Part shown: one piece after another, positions 59,240-64,000 of the stretch
Position numbering within the stretch: the first letter of the stretch is position 1
Layout: every line of letters begins with the position of its first letter
Assembly: GCA_947311845.1 (NCBI GenBank)
Contig: CAMZMU010000080.1
Coordinates: 16,415,036-16,479,035 of the forward strand
Direction of reading: 5' to 3'
DNA length: 64,000 nt
From: Poa pratensis
Lineage: Eukaryota; Streptophyta; Magnoliopsida; Poales; Poaceae
Notes under the pieces: model-generated
What the model was told of the DNA's origin: nothing
The model's input: only the letters and a program-made list of their open reading frames with translations
The model's database searches: none
Position numbers and translations under genes: made by a program

Positions 59240-60823
59240 TGTCGTGCAGTACACGTCCCTCGGGAGACCCCAAGAGGAAGGTATGATGCAGTCTAGCAGC
59301 AAGTTTCTCTCAGTATGAAACCAAGGTTATCGAACCAGTAGGAGCAAAGCGCTTCAGAAGGTTGTCAACGGCGAATATGATGCGGCGCAACACTAGGGAA
59401 TCCGGCGCTGACGTGGAACCTGCACACAACACAATCAAACTACTTTGCCCCAACGAAACAGTGAGGTTGTCAATCTCACCGGCTTGCTGAAAACAAAGGA
59501 TTAAACGTATGGTGTGGAAAATGATGTTTAATTGCAGAAAATGAAAAGAACAATGTTTGCAGTTTGTGGTTTAATCAGTGTAAAAGAATGGACCGGGGTC
59601 CACAGTTCACTAGAGGTGTCTCTCCAAAAGATAACTAACATGCTGGGTGAACAAATTACAGCTGGGCAATTGACGAATATTGAGCGCATGACAATGCATA
59701 TATGACATGATGACTACTATGATATTTAATTGGGCATTACGACAAAATACGTAGACCGTTATCCAACAGCATCTATGACTAATAATCCACCGCCGGGTTG
59801 TCATCCGAATCCCCCGTTGGTATTAAGTTGCAAGCAACGGATAATTGCATTAAGTAAAGTGCGTAATGTAAACAAATACATATGACCGTGGACATAGCAT
59901 TGTTAGGTTATCTCTAGTGGCAACAACACATCTGCAATCTTAGAAGTTGCTGTCACTCTCCCCAGATTACCGGAGGCATGAACCCACTATCTAGCATAAA
60001 TACTCCTCTTGGAGTTACAAGCATCTACTTGGCCAAAGCATCTACTAGTAATGGAAAGCATGCAAGATCATAAATAACATATACGATAGATTGATAATCA
60101 ACTTGACATAGCATTCAATATTCATCGGATCCCAGCAAACACAAAATGTAGCATTACAATAATATGATCTTGATCATGTAGGGCAGCTCACAAGATCTAA
60201 ACATGATGGCACAAAGTGGAGAGACAACCATCTAGCTACTGCTATGGACCCGTAGTCCAAGAATGAACTACTCACGCATCACTCCGGAGGCAGGCATGGC
60301 GATGTAGAGCCCTCCGGTGATGATTCCCCTCTCCGGCAGAGTGCCGGGAAGAGGTTCTGGACCCTCCCGAGCTAGGGCTGACGGCGGAGGCGTCTCTGGA
60401 ACTTTTCGTGGATAATGGCTCGGGTATCTAGGGTTTTTGCATCGGGGGGAATAAGTAGGCGAAAGGGCGGCGGCTGACGACCCCCGTGGGGCCCACACCA
60501 CCCTAGGCGCGCTAGAGGGGGGCCGCGCCCTTGTGGCGTGTGGGGCTCTGGTGGCTCTTCTCCGTCTCTCCTTTGGACTTCCTGGTGTGTTCTGATAAAA
60601 TAGGTCCCTCCGCGAAGTTTCGTCCAATTCCGAGAATATTTCCAGACAACCTTTTCTGGAATACAAAAATAGCAGAAAACAGGAACTGGCGCTTCGGCAT
60701 CTTGTTAATAGGTTAGTCCCAAAAAATGTATAAAATGACATAATGTCGATGCAAAACATGTAACAATTGGTATAATAATCAGCATGGAACATCAAAAATT
60801 ATAGATACGTTTGAGACGTATCA
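59240..60823 (-). repeat. Element F 5' LTR (longer copy)
   Basis: 1584 bases, with an extra block at about 59537-59890 that is missing in the 3' LTR. Confidence 0.8.
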
Positions 60824-61399
60824 TGGGGCTTGTTGTAGAGCTTGTCGAGGAAGCCCGGCAGAGCGCCCAGGCTGCGCGGGTCCTGTCGCGCCAGCCGGAA
60901 CGCATGTTCCTCTCCCTGGTGAGCCGTGCGCGGACTGTCGCGGGTCGCCTAGGAGCTGAAGCCCCCGCACTCCCAGCCAAGGGGAATGCTGACATCGCCA
61001 CCTACCTCGGCTTCTTCGAGCGGCTCCTCACCAGCCTTGAGGAGGTTGTGACGAACCTTGATGACCTGGTCGACAACAAGAGCCGCGAGCTCCTCGGCAT
61101 GGTGGTCGGCCAAATCTTCGCCAACCTTGCGCATCTCACCCTGCTTCGACTTCACGACCGTGACGGAGCCTCTGGAGCAGAGGCTTGTCTCGAAGCTGGA
61201 CGCCTCGGTGTGGGATGACGTGAAGAAGTATGTCCAGCGCTTTTAAGAGGGTCGAGGATGACGACGGCGAGGCAGGCGCTGAGGAGGAGGATGACGAGGC
61301 TGTCGATGGCGAGACGACGACGGCCCTGCTGCGTGAGCTGCTCCTGTGGAGTGATGTGCCTGGAGCACTAGTTATCTTAGGATTTGCTATTTCCACTTT

Positions 61400-62440
61400 G
61401 TGATGGTTTCGTAAAGACACTTTTATTATGTGCAAGTGTGAGCGCCCCTCGGGAGGCCTTTTATCAGTTTCCTCATGTCTTTTTCGCTCTACGTCGTTAG
61501 GACCCTGCTTTCAGCGCAACTAGCACCGCCGCTTCGGTATGCTGGACTCAGGGCTTGACAAGGCCGGGGGGTGCGTAAGGCTTAGAGAGGTAAGAGCTCT
61601 CGAGGCATTATGCTCGGGAGCTCCCCTTTGACGTGCAAGCAGCCATGAGGCGTAAGAGAGAAAAGAGAGGCTCGAGGGGCGACAAAACCAGCGAGAGAGA
61701 AAAGACTCGTGAGGCGTAAGTTCTGGACTTAGCTTTTGCGAGACGCCTGTCTCGTAGAGGGTGGTGTGTTCCCTGGTGAGGCATTTTTCCCTCTCGAGGC
61801 TGCCTGAGGCTGGTTTGGAGCTTCGCAGCCTTGTAGAGTGTCTTGTTCCCTGTGTTGGAGAGAGAGAGGCATACCCACAAGCAATGCACGATTGTATAAC
61901 TCATGCGCGCTCATAGGTTTCCTCATGTGTATCTCATGAGGAGAGTAAGCACCAAGGTCCTTGGAGGTGACGTGCATGGGAGCAGGCCCATGAGTCAGAG
62001 CTCTTTGGTGAGATAACGGTCGTGGGCGGAGAGCCACGAGTTAGAGCTCGGATCCTTTGGGTTTTGCGGTGCTGCTAGGATGCTCCCGAGGCACAGACAC
62101 CGTGCTCAGCCCCCGCTCGCGAGGTGCGCATGGGGAAAAATGTGAGCGCGAATGAACGTAAGAAAGACAACTCACCAAGCAATATTACATAACGGCGCCG
62201 GAGCGCAAAGGTTTATGTTGACCTGAAAATTGTTCATTACACTTGGCGTGGCCAAGACAAAGTCCGCCATGTCTGGGCATGGGGTTCCACACGGAGTGGT
62301 TGAGGCTTCTCGTGGCCCGTGGCAACGCGATGTAGAGAGCTCTCAGTGGAGATGGCCCTCGTGAAGGGAAAAGCTTGGTGAAGCTGGGAGTGAAGATGCG
62401 TGCTTCCCTCTTGAGACAAAAAATGCCTGCCGCGACGTGA
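61400..62440. other. Element E spacer between antisense gene and integrase
   Basis: No gene. Repeated CTCGAGG/CGAGGC words are scattered through it. It would contain the convergent transcript ends of the antisense gene (from the left) and pol (from the right). Confidence 0.5.
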
Positions 62441-63834
62441 TCACGGGTAGAACATGCTTAGATGCTCGATGTTCCACAGGTTTTTGACCGGGTGCCGTCT
62501 TCCGTCTCGAGGTACCGCGCCGGGCTGGCGATGTGCGTGACCCTGTGGGGGCCTTCCCACATAGGTGAGAGCTTGTGGAGGCCCTCCCTGGAGAGTATCC
62601 TCCTCAGGACGAGATCACCTTCTCGAGGGTGCGCGGGCGAATGTGGCGGCAGTGGTAGCGGCGCAGATCTTGCTGGTACTTTGCCGCCCGAAGGGAGGCA
62701 CGGCGACGTAGTCCATCGAGCAGCAGCAGGTCGTCGTTGTGGAGTTCCTCTTGATTGTCCTCGTTGAAAGCAAGGATCCGTGAGGACCCATGCTTTGATC
62801 TCGGTGGGGAGGGCTGCTTCAGCGCCATAGACGAGGGCGAATGGCGTTCTCTCCAGTGGGCTTCATGGCGGTGGTGCGGATGAACCAGAGCACAGAGGGG
62901 AGCTCTTCAATCCTTTCTTGCCGTGGGCCTTGAGGCGGTTGAAGCTTCTTGTCTTGAGGCCCTAGAGCACTTCAGCGTTAGCTCGCTCAGCCTGCCCATT
63001 GCTTCATGGGTGAGCCACCGAGGCGAAGCGAGCCGGGTGTCGAGACTTTCGCAGTAGGCCCTGAAGATGCCACTGGTGAACTGTGAGCCGTTATCGGTGA
63101 TGATGCGATTTGGCACGCCGAAGCGACAGGCGAGGCCTCTGATGAATTTCACCGCTGATCTCGCCGGGATGCTGCGCACCGCTTCGACCTCCGCCCATTT
63201 GGTGAACTTGTCAATGGCGACGTAGAGGTAGCGGTAGCCCCCACTGGAGCGTGGTAATGGTCCAGGATGTCCAGCCCCCATACCGCGAAGGGCCAGGAGA
63301 GCGGGATGGTCTGGAGCCCTAGTCAGGCTGATGAACCTGCTTGGCGTGGAACTGGCATGCCTCGCAAGCGTGGACCACGGTGGTTGCGTCTTGAAGTACT
63401 GAGGGCCAGTAGAATCCACTCCTGAAGACCTTCCCCGCGAGGGTGCGAGATGATGAGTGGTGGCCACATTCTCCACTGTGTATGTCTTTGATCAGCTGGC
63501 GGCCTTCTTCAGGGGGGACGCATTTCAATGCAACTCCATTTGGATGCTTGCGGTACAGGTCTCCCTCGTGGAGGCAGTATGACTTGGCCTGTCGAGAAAT
63601 TCTCTCTGCTTCTGCTGCATCCTCTTCAGGGAGGACTCCGTCCCTGAGGTACTCCTTGAGCTCGTCGATCCAGCCCGTCTCTTGATGGGTCATGGCCAAC
63701 AACAGGCGTTCTCCGAGGGTGGACCACAGCTTGGTGCTCCAGATGTTGGCGCTGGTGGGAGCTCTTCGTCGATGTCCACGCTGACTGCTTCTTTTGGCTG
63801 CTTCACCGACGCCCTGGTGAGCCTTTCCTCGAAC
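62441..63834 (-). pseudogene. Element E integrase, frame-disrupted
   Basis: H-H-C-C zinc region (H-S-G-E-C-G-H-H, C-E-A-C-Q-F-H, about 63330-63470). Core with V-A-I-D-K-F-T-K-W-A-E (about 63205), D-N-G-S-Q-F-T (about 63075) and, after a frame break, the E-bearing region near 62990. The C-terminus ends W-N-I-E-H-L-S-M-F-Y-P before TGA at 62443-62441, closely matching element B's integrase end. Frame breaks lie near 63315, 63010 and 62610. Confidence 0.82.
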
Positions 63835-64000
63835 ACGCTGCCTGTTGGGCCTCTCTTCGCGACGCTTGCCTGGCGATGTCATCAGCTTCCTGATTCTCCC
63901 TTCGTGGGATGTGCCTGAGCTCCATCCCCTTGAAGTGCGTCTCGAGCTTGCGAACCTCCTCGAGGTAAGCGTTCATGTGACCGTCCTTAGGCGTGTAGCT
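63835..64000 (-). pseudogene. End of element E second RNase H
   Basis: The minus strand reads H-M-N-A-Y-L-E-E-V, then H-I-P-R-R-E-N-Q-E-A-D-D-I-A, the closing block of the archaeal-type RNase H. It continues past the window edge. Confidence 0.7.

Larger units (their letters stand above)
53826..60823 (-). mobile_element. Element F: Athila-type non-autonomous LTR retrotransposon
   Basis: Minus orientation. LTRs at 53826-55049 (3') and 59240-60823 (5'). Primer site TGGCGCCGTTGCCGGGGG on the minus strand (59225-59208), the Asp-type site of Athila elements. A purine tract is next to the 3' LTR (minus, 55063-55050). No pol. TGGGG flanks it at 60824-60828 and, two bases off, at 53819-53823. LTRs differ at several percent of sites, so it is much older than element B. 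Confidence 0.85.
50800..61399 (+). pseudogene. Antisense gene of element E, split by element F
   Basis: Related to the gene at 33-3407, with the same MAPKK start. Coding parts are 50800-53823 and 60829-61399, about 3.6 kb without the insert. The N-terminal domain (about residues 65-140) shares V-P-P, F-F, P-N-S-I-L, L-C-E-A-Y-I-G and D-L blocks with the element A copy. After frame shifts near 51605 comes an acidic region. An intron at 52254-52332 (GTATGT...CCTCTCCAG) joins in phase. Then follow Pro/Glu-rich sequence and a long coiled coil (53150-53820). The C-terminal part (60829-61399) is helical and ends in an acidic tail. Frame breaks and a TAG at 51780 show decay independent of the insertion. 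Function unknown. Confidence 0.7.
49390..64000 (-). mobile_element. Element E: Tat-type Gypsy retrotransposon, 3' LTR through integrase
   Basis: Minus orientation, inserted into element D's integrase (left flank AGTGC). The order from the left is 3' LTR, polypurine tract, an antisense gene interrupted by element F, spacer, integrase and the end of the second RNase H. The rest of pol, gag and 5' LTR are past the right edge. It is direct evidence that these antisense genes sit between integrase and 3' LTR. Confidence 0.88.

Overview
This is plant nuclear DNA, almost certainly from a grass and probably a pooid such as a wheat, barley, oat or ryegrass relative. I infer this from dense nested Ty3/Gypsy elements of Tat and Athila type, GC-rich monocot-style coding sequence, CACTA and Helitron elements, and an Athila-type element with the Asp-type primer site and LTR ends I associate with Pooideae. 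Only two host genes can be supported: an intronless histone H2A with an extraordinary tail (21582-22364, +) and a small three-exon gene of unknown family (27690-26880, -). Everything else recognisable is transposon.

Layout. 1-8123: element A, minus orientation, 5' LTR at its right end; it keeps gag-protease but has lost RT/RNase H/integrase, and carries a decayed multi-exon gene on the opposite strand. 8124-9404: host DNA with a truncated MITE. 9405-20281: element B, complete and very young (5-bp target duplication GTGAT, LTRs differing by two substitutions), with gag, protease, RT, two RNase H domains, integrase, and two genes on the opposite strand between integrase and 3' LTR; one encodes a B3-like DNA-binding protein and the other is spliced. 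20287-35800: the only long low-TE stretch, with both host genes, a TIR element, a tandem array of exon-like units, a Helitron and degenerate repeats. 35801-64000: a nested stack. A LINE (minus) is cut by C (minus), C by D (plus), D by a gene-capturing CACTA element and by E (minus), and E's antisense gene by F, an Athila-type non-autonomous element (minus). C, D and E continue past the right edge.

The strongest theme is antisense cargo. Three Tat-type elements (A, B, E) carry genes read opposite to gag-pol at the integrase/3' LTR end, with their own TATA-like boxes where visible and with introns in consensus GT-AG context. A and E carry related proteins (a conserved N-terminal domain plus a coiled coil); B carries unrelated ones, including the B3-like protein. 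A second theme is an amber codon at the same place between protease and RT in elements B and D. Several reading frames are broken by 1-2 base shifts, often in homopolymers, so some decay may be sequence error.
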